From Tretioscincus oriximinensis (lineage: Eukaryota; Chordata; Lepidosauria; Squamata; Gymnophthalmidae), in the NCBI GenBank assembly GCA_022410635.1, contig JAJVDF010000434.1, positions 83,205 through 147,204 on the forward strand: a DNA stretch of 64,000 nucleotides, in the 5' to 3' direction. Positions within the stretch are counted from its first letter, which is position 1, and the number at the start of each line of letters is the position of its first letter. This document shows, one piece after another, positions 1-13,127 of the stretch. The translations under genes were made by a program, and so were the position numbers. The notes below the pieces were generated by a model. That model ran no database searches. It saw only the letters and a program-made list of their open reading frames with translations, and had not been told where the DNA came from.

Positions 1-1230
1 GAACCTTGGCATCCTTTCCAACCAATGTCCAGTGTATCAAAAAGTTGCAATCTAATTTGATGTATGCTTTTGTTCTGATAGTAAACCATGGAAAATTGCT
101 TGGTAAACTCTGAAAGGGCCAACTTTTCTCATGCTTCAGTGTTCTGTAGGTGAATGTGAGCTCTCTTGTAATCAGCTTGAAAATCCATATCTAATATTAG
201 TGATACTTAAATGCTGTCCTCCATTTAAAGAGACCCGAGTTTAAGAATTGTGTGCACCTAGAACTATAGCCTAGTTTTGAGAAGGGACACATTATGTCTC
301 TATTCTCTAATGCTTTGAGATTCTTGGTTGTCCTCTCTCTCAACGGTATATCAGACTCACATTTCCTACTGCTTCATCAACACCAGGCTCCCAAATTTAT
401 AGAGCACCTTAGACTTATGAATTGAAAAAGGAGACAATTGTGATAAGCGGTCATTTCAAAAAGCTGGTCTAACCCACTCATGCATGTACATGGCCTGATT
501 CTTTATTGCCTTAGTCAACCCTTAGGGGTCTGTGTAGGGAAGCTGCCTCTAGCAGGTTAGGTAACATGAAAGTTCTTTCTCCAGATACTTGATATGAAGC
601 ACTGGCACATTTGCACATACAGGTCAACAAATCAATCAAGTGATTAACATGTATATGGCTATAAGCCACAGCTGTGATGGCAGTGGGGAAGTTGTCAATG
701 CAATAAAGTGCAGCCTAGCAAAGACACATTTTAGATGATCAATTGTTTTGTCAATCTTAGCTGTCTACTACCAGCAATTGAGCTACTGTCTGCTGTGACA
801 AATTTACTACCTACACTGCTGACAAAATTACTCATATTCAGCTTGACCTGGGACTACTTTGTAGATTTCAAAGGGACTGCTCAGTGTATTAGAATTCAGT
901 TTTACTGGTTTTGTATATATTGAAATAACTATTTCTTACTGAACAAGTTCCTGCACATAATCAGCTTAAAAATGGCAAAATAATGTATCACATTTAATAA
1001 AGGTACAAAGGAGACCATTAAAATAGTGAAACATAGCAGTGAATTCCTTATTATAATTCCACAACAGTAGTTTCTGTACTTACTTTAGGCTAGCCTAAGG
1101 TTCTCACATACATTTTGGGATAAAGCTTTGAACCTTTAATGGCTATGGAAGAGAGGATTTTTCATTAGGTGCAGCTTTTAAAGGGCCAACATTTATCCTG
1201 GATTTTATCTGACAATCCTAGGCTACAAGG
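1..1230. other. unique AT-rich sequence, no feature
   Basis: I see no repeat, RNA gene or coding signal. The only ORF of note is 62 codons at 735-923, with no recognisable motif and no supporting context. Confidence 0.5.
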
Positions 1231-1237
1231 AATTTAT

Positions 1238-1314
1238 GTGTGTGTGTGTGGGGGTAATACTCTGGTGTACATTTGTGTACACCAGAGTATTACACCCCCC
1301 CCACACACACACAC
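1238..1314. repeat. perfect hairpin with (GT)n / (CA)n arms
   Basis: Positions 1254-1270 and 1277-1293 are exact reverse complements (17 bp) around a 6-base loop. The pairing continues outward through a G run into (GT)n on the left, and a C8 run into (CA)n on the right, for roughly 35 bp per arm. This is a near-symmetrical inverted duplication of a microsatellite and its flank. Confidence 0.85.
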
Positions 1315-1320
1315 ACTGTA

Positions 1321-1980
1321 ATGCTGTATCTGTGTAAAATAGAGAATAATCCTAATTAAGAAGCCCTTATCTTGATCACTGACAGACCAGCAGGGCCAGA
1401 ACATTTCAGTGGTGCACTAAAGCTGCAAATATGAGAGCCCAGAGATTCCAATGCTAAGAAATATTGTTAGCCTTTGGGGCTGATCTGGACCAATGCCATT
1501 GTGCCTCACTGGTCCATACCATGGAGTGGAAAGTGCAGAAATGGTCAATGCCTGCTGATGGAAGTGGAGAAAGAGAGTGGCCTATCCTCCAACATTTACT
1601 GCAACTCACTTGAGGCTATTTTAAGGATTACAGAATTATTTGAGTTTTGTCCATTCTGAAGTTCTGAATTCTCTGCAAATAATTTGGAGGAGGGTACTGC
1701 CAACTTGAGCAACCCCCCTTAATTTCTAAGAGTAACACAGCTGTCTTTTGTATAATTTGGTTTGCCTTTTACACAGTCAATAAAATTTATGTAGAACACA
1801 TATAGATATAGTTTTGGTTTTGTGTGGTTGGTAAAATGTGAAAACATATATTCTTGTTTAATGTGGTTTCCAAAAATTGCAGCAGTGTGATTTGGCCTTT
1901 AAAACAGACTGTATTTGTAGGTTAGATTTCCATGGTTTTTCTGTTCCAGATTACTACAGGTAACAGTTACTTTATTTTAC
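1321..1980. other. unique sequence, no feature
   Basis: No repeat or gene recognised. A 61-codon ORF at 1474-1659 has no family features. Confidence 0.45.
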
Positions 1981-2205
1981 ACTAGAGATGCACAAAACTG
2001 GTTTGGTCGATTTGCAGGGAAATGTGTGATTCCCATAATTCACAATTGAAGCAAACGAACTGCTGTTTGAAAGAATACAATTAAAATTGAAACTAATGAA
2101 CCGAATCAGTCAATATGGTTGTGAGGAAACCAAAGCACCTGATAACTAGAATTAACAATTTGATGCGAATACATGCAAATTTCAGTTCAGTTTCAATGGA
2201 ACAAA

Positions 2206-2605
2206 GGTTGCGTGCACACGACTGTTTTCTACTTCGTTTGTGGTGCTATGACAAAGACTGGGACACATGTGCTAAATGTTTTTCTGAAGTCCACTCACAA
2301 TAAACGTCATTTTCCCTGGATTAAACTATTGCTCTGATATTCAGACATCATTCCAGAGAACCCCCATACTTTTGCGAGCATATACGTGTGCACAAATTAG
2401 ACATGAGATGTTAAAACAAGCGAGAACACGGCAGCTGTTTCTATTGGCTGTTGCAAGTAAAAAATAATAATCTCGGACTGCACTGCCACGAGATCAATGC
2501 GCGATTTTATGGAATCGTCTCACAGACTTAGTGTGCATGGACACGCGATTGCTGTATTCCAGATTATAGCTTTGTAATGGTTTTTAAGTCGTTGTGTGCA
2601 TGCAG
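2206..2605. mobile_element. possible degenerate MITE
   Basis: The ends carry imperfect inverted termini: GGTTGCGTGCACACGACT at 2206-2223 against the reverse complement of GTCGTTGTGTGCATGCAGCC near 2588-2607. The interior is locally CpG-richer than its surroundings. A 3-bp AAA could be the target duplication, but it is too short to be convincing. The superfamily is not assigned. Confidence 0.35.
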
Positions 2606-2609
2606 CCAA

Positions 2610-3050
2610 ACACAAACCATTGTAGAAAACTCAAGTCTACATTTTTTAATGTGAAAATCAAATTATCAGCTGCATTCAGAGTGATCCCTTTTTTAGGCAG
2701 CGTTCTCACTAGTGGAAAAAATGGGTGGCTCTGTACCAGGTGCATGTGTTTCCCATTAAATCCAAATGGAAAATGCTCTCACCATGCACAACCACACATT
2801 TTCTGAATGGATTTTTTCAGAAAACTGCCACAACTGACAGTTCTAGCCTGTGCTCCAACCCCAAGGACTGGGGGAGGTGTTTCACGGCAACAGATGTACT
2901 TGTTGCTTCTGCTGCATTGCAGTTTTAAAGTTTCCACTATTGTTCCAGCATAGACTATTTGAACTACTCAAACCAAAATACTTCTCACCAGGGAGAAAAT
3001 ATAACACATGCAAAAAACCCTGGATAGCTTCAACAATCATAGTTTCAATG
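2610..3050. other. unique sequence, no feature
   Basis: Three overlapping short ORFs (60-85 codons) occur in different frames without any recognisable domain. I regard them as chance. Confidence 0.4.
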
Positions 3051-3299
3051 GTCTCTCATCTGGGAGATCGGGTTTCGAAGCCCTGTGTCGGACGTGGGGA
3101 GGGGTGAGCCTGCAGCTCTAGCCAATCCAGCTATTCGAAAGCAAGAATTGCAACTGATTGCAAGTAGATACATGGGAACCACCACAACCTGGTGGGAAAG
3201 ATAGAATGTAAGCCTTCAGGCAAAATACCCTTGTAAGCTGCTTTGAGTCCCTTTGAAAGGTGAGAAAAGCGGGATATAAGAACCCAGTTTTTCTTCTTA
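3051..3299 (+). mobile_element. tRNA-derived SINE, head truncated
   Basis: This matches three other copies in the window (19,803-20,174, 31,221-31,529, 40,914-41,215). It starts inside the tRNA-like head, after the A box. A B-box-like GGGTTTCGAAGCC follows, then the body and a 3' end reading AAAGCGGGATATAAGAACCC with a TTCTTC-type tail. The head sequence (variable arm, GTTTCGAAGCC) identifies a tRNA-derived pol III SINE; the tail probably matches the partner LINE, which I cannot name. Confidence 0.75.
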
Positions 3300-3310
3300 A
3301 ACATAGAAAA

Positions 3311-4835
3311 CATATCAAATAAACATTAAAATAGAAAAATTATATATAAACCAAAGCTGTAAAATAGTCAACAAAGTTGCATTGAAATTGAAATACAATA
3401 TATTTTTTACAATCAGTACCTGTTGCGGGAACTGAACGTTTATCTTGTGAGATGGAATACGATATAATATGTTAGGGGGGAATGGTGTAGGGATAAAGTG
3501 GTGAATACCACATTGCTTTTGAAGTTGTCAGAGCATTCACCCACTGAAGGGTGGGTGCAGAGCATTCAAGCACTAAAGGTAGTTTAATCAGCCCCAGAGC
3601 AGCTGCTTTCCTTTGAGAGTAATGGAAACTGCACTCACTTGAGTTGGCTTTGTTGTACAATGGAGTCAAAGTCACTGATTCAACATGAAAATTGACTGCT
3701 GCTTTGCTCCTACCTCCACTCCATTTCATGAGCCATAAATGATTTTATGTTCATGATCTATTTTCTCATTTGCTGTTTTTCTGTAAGAATGGGGTCATAG
3801 GCCCTGTACACACGAAGGCTTATAACCCAGGATATAGGCTATCCCGGGTGTAAGCCAAAGCTTCCACAGGACACACCTACCTGGGTTTTTGTGAGGCGGT
3901 GGCTGTGCCCTACTTGCAAGATGCTGCCATCACACTGATATGGCTCCCTCACAGGGCCTCCCAGATTTGCTGCCAGGAACATGCTTTTGTGCGACTTGGG
4001 TCAAGATCTCGCCCCAGCAGCAAATAGTGACTTTTGGGAGTGAATTTGTGGTGCTGCACCATAAAATCCAGAATATATGTGCTCTCAAAAATGATGGAAT
4101 AAAGGAGGGCTGAGCAAGTTGATCACTGACAACTTGTGAGCATGCGTTCCTCTGTTGTCTGGATGGTGCTCCCATCCAGGCATTAATCTCTCATGTGCGC
4201 AGGCCCAGACATGTTAAATGTGTTTTCCCTTGAGATAATTGAAATTAAGGATATTATCCTGAAGTCTGGAAAGACTTGCCTTTTCCCTATACCAAAAATG
4301 ATAACATTAAGGTTGGCTCTTATTTCAGTTAAATGGGAAACTGCAGCAGCACAGATAGCCATTCGCACCCTGGAAACAATAGCCACAAACGACCGATCAA
4401 GATAATGGAAGCTCCCACTGTGAAGGGAAGACATTGCCGGACCCAAAGTTGAAGAAAAAAAAGCCTGTTTGATCATATACCCTAAGAAGATTCATACACT
4501 GAAGCAGGCTTTACTCTGTGCAGTTTGAAAAGTGCACAATTATTTATTCAAAGTTGATTTGACTGGCAAGCAAGCTTAGTAATACTGGAATATGGTGGCC
4601 AGCTGTCAAAACTGAACCAATAACACTTTTGTGCCTTTTCTATAATACCCACATCTATTTTAAAAAATATCCCAAAACAAAAAAATAAACAATTCAGTAA
4701 CAGAAACTAAAAATATGAAGACAATCCTGGGAACATGTTTGCTGAGCTCAGTAAGTGGCAAAACATTTTCATTAATTTAGTAGTGGTGAATATACTGTGT
4801 ATCTATATATATACTCATGACTGCTTAATTTCATC
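3311..4835. other. unique sequence, no confident feature
   Basis: Near 3,825-3,860 there is a short GC-rich stretch with CCCAGGATATAGG and ATCCCGGGTG that resembles an end of a TIR element, but I could not find its partner. The overlapping 70-97 codon ORFs at 3.9-4.5 kb show no family features. Confidence 0.35.
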
Positions 4836-4837
4836 CT

Positions 4838-4905
4838 TATACCCAGAGATCTCGAGGGTAGGTTACAATAAAATAACTATAAAATAAATTACATGGGAAA
4901 CAAAG
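4838..4905 (-). mobile_element. L2-like LINE 3' end fragment (weak)
   Basis: Read on the plus strand it resembles the reverse of an L2-type 3' end: a TATACCC-like motif, an AGATCTCGAGGGTAGGTTAC-like block, then an A-rich stretch. It aligns in order with the clearer copy at 16,555-16,680. Confidence 0.35.
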
Positions 4906-5395
4906 GATAGATGAACAGACATAGGGATTCCAGACTAGCTATTTCTATAGGAGTAACCCTGAAAGCATAAGCATGCATGTCAACCCTCTGAAACATGGTA
5001 GGAAAATAAGGATTGAATGTACAGGATGAACACCAAGCAAGCTTCCGTGTGACCTTTGCACTACCTTAATTTTCCATTTATTCAGTTTCTTTTATCTGGA
5101 GTCTCCTGAGTGTTTGCTTTACTGACACCTGCTGGGAAAGATAGGCTGGTGAAAACAACAACACTAACATATTAACCAATCATTTTTGCCAGCCAAGATC
5201 TGCACTGGGTCATCTGTGTACGCTAGTGACAATGGGACAGGGTGATGCATGCCTTTCCTCCTTTTTTTGCTCAAGGGCATCCATTATTTGCTTTGCCTGA
5301 AAACCACTAGCTCCTTCTTAACTAACAAAATCAATATCAAAGGAATGCAGAGCTTTTGAAAATGAAGGTCCTTTGGGATGTGGGATGGTCAATTC

Positions 5396-5425
5396 TTTCT
5401 TTCTTTCTTTCTTTCTTCCTTTCCT
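5396..5425. repeat. (TTCT)n microsatellite
   Basis: About seven TTCT units ending in a TTCC variant. Confidence 0.9.
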
Positions 5426-5429
5426 GGCT

Positions 5430-5704
5430 TAGGAAAGCAAAAATACGCAGTCATGCAGTTTGATATCCCCTTCTCACTCTTAGTGTGTTCCCTTCCTTGA
5501 ATCTTAATTGAAATTACTTTTATAGCTCTAATTTTTTAATTCTTATGAACAAGTACAGATTAAACACTGTTTGTCATTATTGATTTAATTGGTTTTTATT
5601 TTTTATATAGGGTTCACTTTTATTAAAGGTATTTATGTTATTTTATAAGGTACCATTCAAAACCAGGAGATATTAAGGTTGGTGATTTATGGCTTCAATT
5701 CAAC
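5430..5704. other. AT-rich unique sequence
   Basis: No feature recognised. Confidence 0.4.
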
Positions 5705-5790
5705 TTGACATTTATATTCTGCCCTGTATCCAAAGGTCTTAGGGCAGATGACAGTGAAAGAGCATAAAAACAGTTAAAGTAGAATAGTTT
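5705..5790 (-). mobile_element. L2-like LINE 3' end fragment
   Basis: Plus-strand text runs TTTATATTCTGCCCTGTATCC then GGTCTTAGGGCAG, the reverse of the L2-type 3' end seen at 6.5 kb and 23.7 kb (CTGCCCTGAGACCTTC... GGTATAAAT). It is short, diverged and has no visible target duplication. Confidence 0.5.
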
Positions 5791-6254
5791 AAAATGGTTA
5801 TATGATTATCGTTATGGCAACAGAATTCCTGTCACCTTCATGTAATGGGTTGCTTGGAGAAAAGCTTCAAATGAAGAAAGCTATAATTTAACAAGATGAA
5901 GATCCTAAAGTATCATATTTTTCTCTCGTCTTAAAAATATAATCATTTCTGCACATACACAATTTCTTATTGCATGACAGTGGGATGATAACATTCCTCA
6001 TTATATAGAGGAACAGAATGTTTCCCTGTGACACAATTTGGTTATAGTAGAAACCTAAGACAAACCAGAAATTCCATTTTAGTCAAGGACCCATTTTATG
6101 ACTTTGTTTTGTACAATATAGAAAACCCTTTGCATGTTGAAGATGAATTCAACTGATTTTGAGTTGTGTGCAAAATACAGTAGAACTTCCTTCTTTTATT
6201 AAAATATGTGACATTACACTCCATGCAAATCATGCATCAGGGAAGATATTTGAA

Positions 6255-6612
6255 GGAACACCTCCTCTGATATGTACCTGCCTGGACCCCAATGTCTTCT
6301 GAGGAGGCTCTCCTGATGGTCCCACCTTCTTCATTTGTTAAGGGGATGCAGATATATGGGAGGGCCTACACTGTGTTAGTCCCCAGGTTGTAGAATGATC
6401 TGTTCTCTGAGGTGCACCAGAAACCTACGCTGTACTGTTGAAGATGCACCTCTTCACAATTGATTTTGGCTGAGCCAAATATCTAGTTTCCATGAAGATA
6501 CTGTTACTAGTTTTATCTGTTCTATTTTAACTGTTTTTTTTAATTGTCATCTGTCTTGAGACGTCTGGATATAGGGTGGAATATAAACATAAGTAAATAC
6601 ATTTAAAATAAA
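6255..6612 (+). mobile_element. L2 LINE 3' fragment
   Basis: This corresponds to the end of an L2 ORF plus 3'UTR. Traces of the L2 C-terminal region are present (a GATGCACCTCTTCA block, as in the better copy at 23.6 kb). It ends with CTGTCTTGAGACGTCTGGATA, a GGTGGAATATAAA motif and an A/T tail. It is strongly diverged and 5' truncated, with no coding capacity. Confidence 0.65.
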
Positions 6613-9600
6613 TATGATGCGTTGGGAATCAAAATCATGCCAGTTCCTGATGTATGACAATCAGATTGTTGTGATATATTTCAGTTCATATCCATGGTAA
6701 TATTACTCTTGGTGAGAGATGTCATCAGAAATGTTTATGATGTAACACTTTGAATCCAGATAGCTGTTACCATTTGATTTGCACTCAGAAAGACCAATTG
6801 TTTGTTTAAATCACTATAACTGAAGAGACTCTGAAGTAAGATATGTGCAGGAAGAACTCTTCCCCCTCTAGTTTACGAAGAATACTTCACTTATAAAATT
6901 TCTCTTTAAGCTGCAGCATACTGGCTGCATACTTCCCCTGTTGCCACCTTCAAGATCAAAGTTGGAATAGTCTTCTCAGACTGTAGTAATGAAATAGCAG
7001 TAGGACTGCTGCTATTTAAGTAGCAGTTAAGGACTGTCCTTAAGTTATAAGGGTTAGTTATGACTGCCTGGCAGCAGAATAAAGACACTATACACATATT
7101 CACCAAATGCACCATGACATGCAGTGTGGTGTAGACACATTCATAGCTTTATTTAGACATTATGCACATCCTGTCCAAGATATCCAATGAAAGTTAAATA
7201 CTGTAAGTTAATGGAGTTTTTGGAGGTAGTTCCACCAATATGGAGCTTTGCATATGTGGGAGTTGAGGAAATTGAACTATGGAGTAGAACAAAGATGGAA
7301 CAATTAGTCCTGCTTTTTTAAACACTGAACAAGCAGAAGGCGACGAAGTGAGAATGTTACTCTGTGTGTGCAATACACACCCCAAATGCTAAGTGATTTT
7401 CTCAAATTCCCCAACATTATTTTCCTGACTTTTTTCTCCCACAAATATTGGAAATGTTATATAGAGAGATGAAAGTTGGAATACTAATGGATTTTCTGCA
7501 TCTCTTTTCCAAAAGATAAAAAAGCAGCTAAAGAAAATTAATACTATTAGCTTATATCATTCATTTCCTGCTGGACTTTCTTACTATAGTATAATTAACA
7601 AAGATTGATTTTACACTGTTCATTATATCAGACCTGCACAGTTTTGTGAAAGAAAAGCTTCTATTGCACTTGCTAATCCAGTGTACTGGATAGTGCAGAA
7701 TTACCCTTAGGCAAAATATGTTAAGGCTGGGGATGGTGTCAATAAACCAAGTTTCCACATCAGCAGCCAATATTGGACACCTAGAATTTCTAGGCTTTTT
7801 GAATACAAAGGATCCTCTCCAACACATATAGTGTTGATCTGAGAAATTTCAGCATTGCCAGATAATCAACTATACTAATGTCAGCTATGTTTTGGGTGGT
7901 GGTGGGTGGAGGTATTTTACATTTTTTAGAAAGCTAACATAGTTCAACAGCTGATTAATTATCTGGAAATCCTGGGGAAAAGACTTTCATCTTTGCAAAT
8001 CACATTTTAAAACACAAGGGATAGGGCATGTTTCAGGAAACAAAAGCAAAGATTCCACTGGTATTTCTCTGCACTCTCTCCTGCTTTTATTCCCAATCTA
8101 TGGATCTGCTATGTACTCTGCCATGCTCTTGCCCACCATAAATAATAGGATTCTAGAAATCCTAGAGATGAAAACTGGATATAGATAAAGACACAAGATC
8201 AAAAAAGGCAAAAGAGCTGTTGCTGCTGGCTTACTTCTTACTAAGTAATAAATTTAAATGTGTGTATGGCTCCAGGTTATAAGTGGGCAACCCTAGTTAA
8301 CCAGATCAATTTTAAATGTGATATTCAGAGAAAGGTCCAAAGAGCTAATTGTATTGTACATAACGGATTTAGGGTAAACCTGAGTGCTTCTGTTAAACAG
8401 CCAGGAAGCAGCAAACTTAAGCCACCCTTGATGCAATGTGACACATTAATTGAAATGTACTTTCCAGTGCAACCACTTAGCAATTTATATAAGTATCAAA
8501 GCTTTGGGTTTTACTGTCAATCTTTGCTTCTGAAGCAAGAATTTATCAAAAACATATGTTTCAAACTGCCACTGAAAGAATGTGTTTTGAAATTGTGGCC
8601 AAGGAACTCTGTTAGGCAAGCTTTCCTCTGTAAAATTGCTGGATGGGTTGTTTGAGTCCTTTTCAGTAAAAGCAGAAGCTTCAATGTGTTCATATGTTGC
8701 TGTTACAAAGCTAGTAGACCCTAATGGGAAAACAGTATCCCATCATGCCCAGCAACTCCAAGAGACATATTTCTGATTATATCCCAGAATAGGAACCTTC
8801 AGTCCACATGCCAGGAGAAACTGTGGCAGGCCCGGCTACTAGCATGCAGAAGATAGGCCCCTAACCTATTTTTGGTTAGAATCTGAAATACATGGTGGTG
8901 CAGAAAGGGGCAAAATCTGTACTACTTTGTCTCTGGTCACACAGATATTTTAAAATTGACTTCAATCTCAAAGAACTGGACTAAACCAAAAAGAAGTGGA
9001 TTAGTTTCATTCTTATAATGTGGGTGCACCATGAATTCCATTTAATAATCCCCCTTCCCTAATTTCTATAGCTGAGTTTGCAATGGGGGAAGACAGTTGG
9101 TGGGTTTGAAAGGAAAGGCAATAAAAAGCAAGGAAAAGCATGGGAAGTAGACTGAATTGTTACTAACAGGCATTGTACTTCAGTGTAATTGAAGTAATAG
9201 ATGAAATCTGACTTCACTGGTCACCATGTGCATAAGAGAAAACAAGAGTGGACTCAAATGCTAATGCAATACTAATGCCACTAATCACCATCATTAAAAT
9301 CAGGTCTCAAAAATATCAAGGTATATATTGTGCTCAGTGAACGTTTTTTCTGTCTCCAATTTCATAATTGAATTTGTGAAGTCACGTAGCCCATGATTTA
9401 TAGAATGTCCCCTTCAGCAATACTACCTTTACTACTACACAAATTATCTTTCTTCAGAATATGGCTTTTGAGATAATTACACATTAAGGTGATTTGATGC
9501 CAATATTTCTCTGATATTAAACTTGTGTCTTTCTATTTTGAATTATAATAAAATTGATTTTGTTGATACATACAGAACTTTTTCAATTCTTTTTTTTAAA

Positions 9601-11982
9601 ACGTAAGACATTGCTAGTCAGATTCATACTCAAATCTTAAAAGTATTTATGGGTGCATAATTCATTGACATAGACTACCTTGAAATCATAGATGAACATA
9701 ATGTTTCAAATTAATTCATAAATGCATTATAGATGACACGCATATATATTATTGACACACATTTGAGTTTTCAAGACATCACTGGAAGAAAAATAGCAAC
9801 AGTTCCAAAAATCCTGGTATAGCATTTGATTTATGGTTGAGAGACTGTTCTACTAGAGATCACATTGAAATCACAGCAGGTTGCAAAAATGGGATTTGTC
9901 ATGATGCCAGGAATGCAATATCGTGTGAAGCTTTCTGCAATCTCTGGCAACTGTAATCTAAAAGATACATACTATAACTTCAGTATGGTTGAGAACATCA
10001 CCAGGCAAACATAATAATTATATGGTTTTTATGACTCATTCACTTCTTATCAGCTTGATCAATCATGTATGTCAAAAGCCTATCAAGCATTACTGTTAAG
10101 AGCTATGTAAATATGAAATCATAGTAGTACTCATAACATGTCGTATTAATCCATATAATACCAAGGGCTTCATGCAACCCATTTGCTGTTTAAAATTCAC
10201 TTAACGATAATTCGTCTTACATTTGAAGCTATCATCAGCAACTTCCAGGTCTAAAAAACTATTTGATCTTTAGTTTTTGGTAAAATGAATTTCCACATTA
10301 GCCAAAGCTGACAAAATGAAAGTGGTAGCCATCTGAACTGGAGATAGAACAATCAAATTTGAGAATACATGCATGGTTCACTTCTTCTTAGTGACCCTGC
10401 TCACCCAGATTTTTGTTTTGGAAAGGGCAGGTGCAGTTTTCAGCCTATATTACCCATGTTGCTAGATCAATTGGTTCCATGTGGACGAGCACTTTGTTCT
10501 GCATCCAGATTTCTCCTTGCAGTCTGCTTGCAATTGTAGCTGAGGCGTGTCAGCTAAGGTCATGCTGTTGCTCAACTAAATCTTCATTACACAGATGCAA
10601 AGGAGCCAGTTTTATTTCATATTCTGCCTCCAATTTATACACAAAAGCAAAACAAAACAGCTGTGCAAAAGCAAGAGAAGTACACTTTGGAAATCTCTAT
10701 ACAGTGACAGAAGATGTAACCTCTAGGTCAAGTGCCAAGAAGCTCAGCTTACATCTCTTCTGCTAAGTGAATATGATGTGAAAATAGTTTCCGGTGTCTC
10801 TCAGATGTCAGAGCCCTGAGTGGGTGCCAAGTAATGAAAGAAGATTGTCCACACATTAGTTTTCATACGTTCATCTCGGTCATCAGAATAATAGAAATAA
10901 AAGTATCTAAAAATATACTGTCACAGAAGCAAGGCTGCTCAAAAATGGGTTGACAGATACTGGTTTTGCCTGGAGATTTTTATAGGAGTCATCACAAGCA
11001 AGGGGATATTTGCCAAGTGTTATTTCTTTAAAATGCTTCAATAACCATCTAAAAAGGTTTAAACTCTCCAAGTGGCTTTTTTGGAGTGGCTGAAGAATGA
11101 AAGAGGGAAATAAGTGCACAATAGAAAATAATCTTATGCAGATATTCTTTCATCTCAACTTAAGCAATGCATGTCCCACTCAAATTATTTAGTGAGAGAA
11201 GATTTTAAGGAAGGATTCTGCTAAGATTTGGAGCTGCATCCATATGGCACTTGTTTATTTCAGGATTTATTTCCAGTTTTAAAGTAACCTTTACAGTATT
11301 TCTGAATTATGTCATTCTGTCAGTTCTTAACAAGTGAATTTTTCAGTGTATATGTCACACTCTTTCATCAGCCATTTCATTTGCAGGTTGTCAAGAGGAA
11401 GTACAGATATCCCTCCTGCCAAATGCTATTGGATAGTTTGCTGTCAATATCAGATCCCTTCACCTCTCATTCTACCCTCCTGATGTCAAGGGATGTCAGT
11501 CATTCAGATCATCAGACATCTTTGGCTAGTTCCTTTTTTCACATTAATAATGGCTAAAATGTAATTCACACAGAAAGATTTTCACAATTTCTCAAACTGT
11601 CTAAATATCACAGCTTTTGTACAATTAACCATACAATGCTACAGCAGCTGTTTTTCCCAGTGAACTGATAATCTGGTAAATTGCAAAGCCTGAATTATTT
11701 TTAGTTCCTAGAAAATCTGGTATGGCAAAATACAACACAAATTTGACTTGTAAATAGATTATCAACCTGTTTGGATGCAATCTTTAGCTGATTATAACCC
11801 ACTGAGAATTTTTACCAAGATGATACCAACATCATGTAGAATCTGCCTCGCGGGTTCACACAAGTTTAATGATCTGCTCACTAAAAAGGCCTATGACCTC
11901 GGATTTCCAGCCACCTCATTTTGTCAGGATTCTTAGCGGACTTCTCTAAAATCCAATAAATATCCTTTGTAGGGCATTCAGT
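6613..11982. other. long stretch of unique AT-rich sequence
   Basis: No LINE, SINE or TIR element was recognised with confidence. The longest ORFs (131 codons at 8260-8655, 117 at 10413-10766) show no domain, bias or splice context. Around 8,815-8,860 there is a short block (GCAGGCCCGGCTACTAGCATGCAG) resembling the fold-back repeat at 48,829-49,008. Confidence 0.4.
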
Positions 11983-12187
11983 ACATAAGCACATCAGAAG
12001 AGCCATACTGGATCAGGCCATAGCCCATCAGGTCCAGCATTCTGTCTCACACAGAGGCCCACCAGATGCATCTGGGCAGTCTGAACAGAGGAAAGCAAAA
12101 TATGCTCCTGTTCATGACTCCCTGCAAATGGTATTTCAGGAATCCTGCCTGCTGCTCCATCCCGGAGGCAACATTCAGACATCCATC

Positions 12188-12445
12188 CTAGTATCCATTT
12201 ATACCCTTGGTGTCTATAAACTTGTCTAATCCTGTCTTGAAACTATCCAAGCTGTTAGCTACCACTACCTCATCAGGAAGTAAATTCCACAGGCCAATGA
12301 CCCTCTGGGTGAAAAAATACTTTCCTTTGTCTTTTCTCACTTTTCTACCCATCAGTTTTAAGGAGTGCCCTCTGGTCCTAGTGTTGTATGATAGAGAAAA
12401 CATCCCATGCATGATTTTGTACACTTCAATCAGATCACCTTTCAA
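12188..12445 (-). pseudogene. CR1 ORF2 C-terminal fragment
   Basis: The 85-codon frame has a TTG first codon, so it is a remnant. It shows the conserved C-terminal pattern of CR1 ORF2: GDLIEVYKIMHGM, an NTRTRGHSLKL block, FFTQRVIGLWN and LPDEVV, ending LDKFI near the natural stop. Its position just upstream of the 3'UTR fits that identification. The same block is repeated in decayed form at 16.7-17.0 kb (-) and 48.1-48.4 kb (+). Confidence 0.8.
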
Positions 12446-13127
12446 ACATCGCCTTTAAAGAATGAAGAGGCCCAGACATTGCAGCCTGACTTCATAAGGG
12501 AGGTGCTCCAGACCCTTGATAATTTTTGTTGCCCTTTTCTGCACCTTCTCTAGTTCTACAATATCCCTCTTAAGATGTGGTAACCAGAATTGAACACAGA
12601 TTTATAAAGAGGCAAAACAACATTTGCTGACTTGTTTTCGATTCCTTTCCTAATTATCCCCAAAATGGAATTTGTCTTTTTTGCTGCTGCACACTGGGTT
12701 GACATCTTAATCAAATTGTCCACCCCAGGATCCTTTTCTTGATCGGTTACAGAAAGCTAGGTTCCCATCAGGTGGTAGGAGTAGTTAGGGGTCTTTGCCC
12801 CAATGTGCATGGCCTTGCACATGCTTAAATTGAAGTGCATTTGCCACTATGATGCCCACTCACCCACTCATTTGATGCCACATTGATGCCCACTTACAAT
12901 CATTTTCAGCTTTCACTACCCTAAACAGTTTAGTGTCATCAGCAAACTTGGCTACTCCACTATTTACCTTGGCATCCAGATCGTTTATAAATATATTGAA
13001 AAGCACAGGTCTCAGTTCGGACCCCAAGGGTACCCCACTTCTTACCTCTTTCCACTCAGAGAACTTTCCATGTATTACTTACTCTCTGTTTTCTATCTTT
13101 TAGCCAGGTCAAAATCCAGAACAAAGT

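Noticed and set aside
1983..2200. Element beginning ACTAGAGATGCACAAA as a known squamate DNA repeat
   Set aside because: The start resembles a common repeat terminus, but I could not find the opposite end or a duplication.
8260..8655. 131-codon ORF as a host gene
   Set aside because: No domain, no codon bias, no splice or promoter context; one such ORF is expected by chance in AT-rich DNA of this length.
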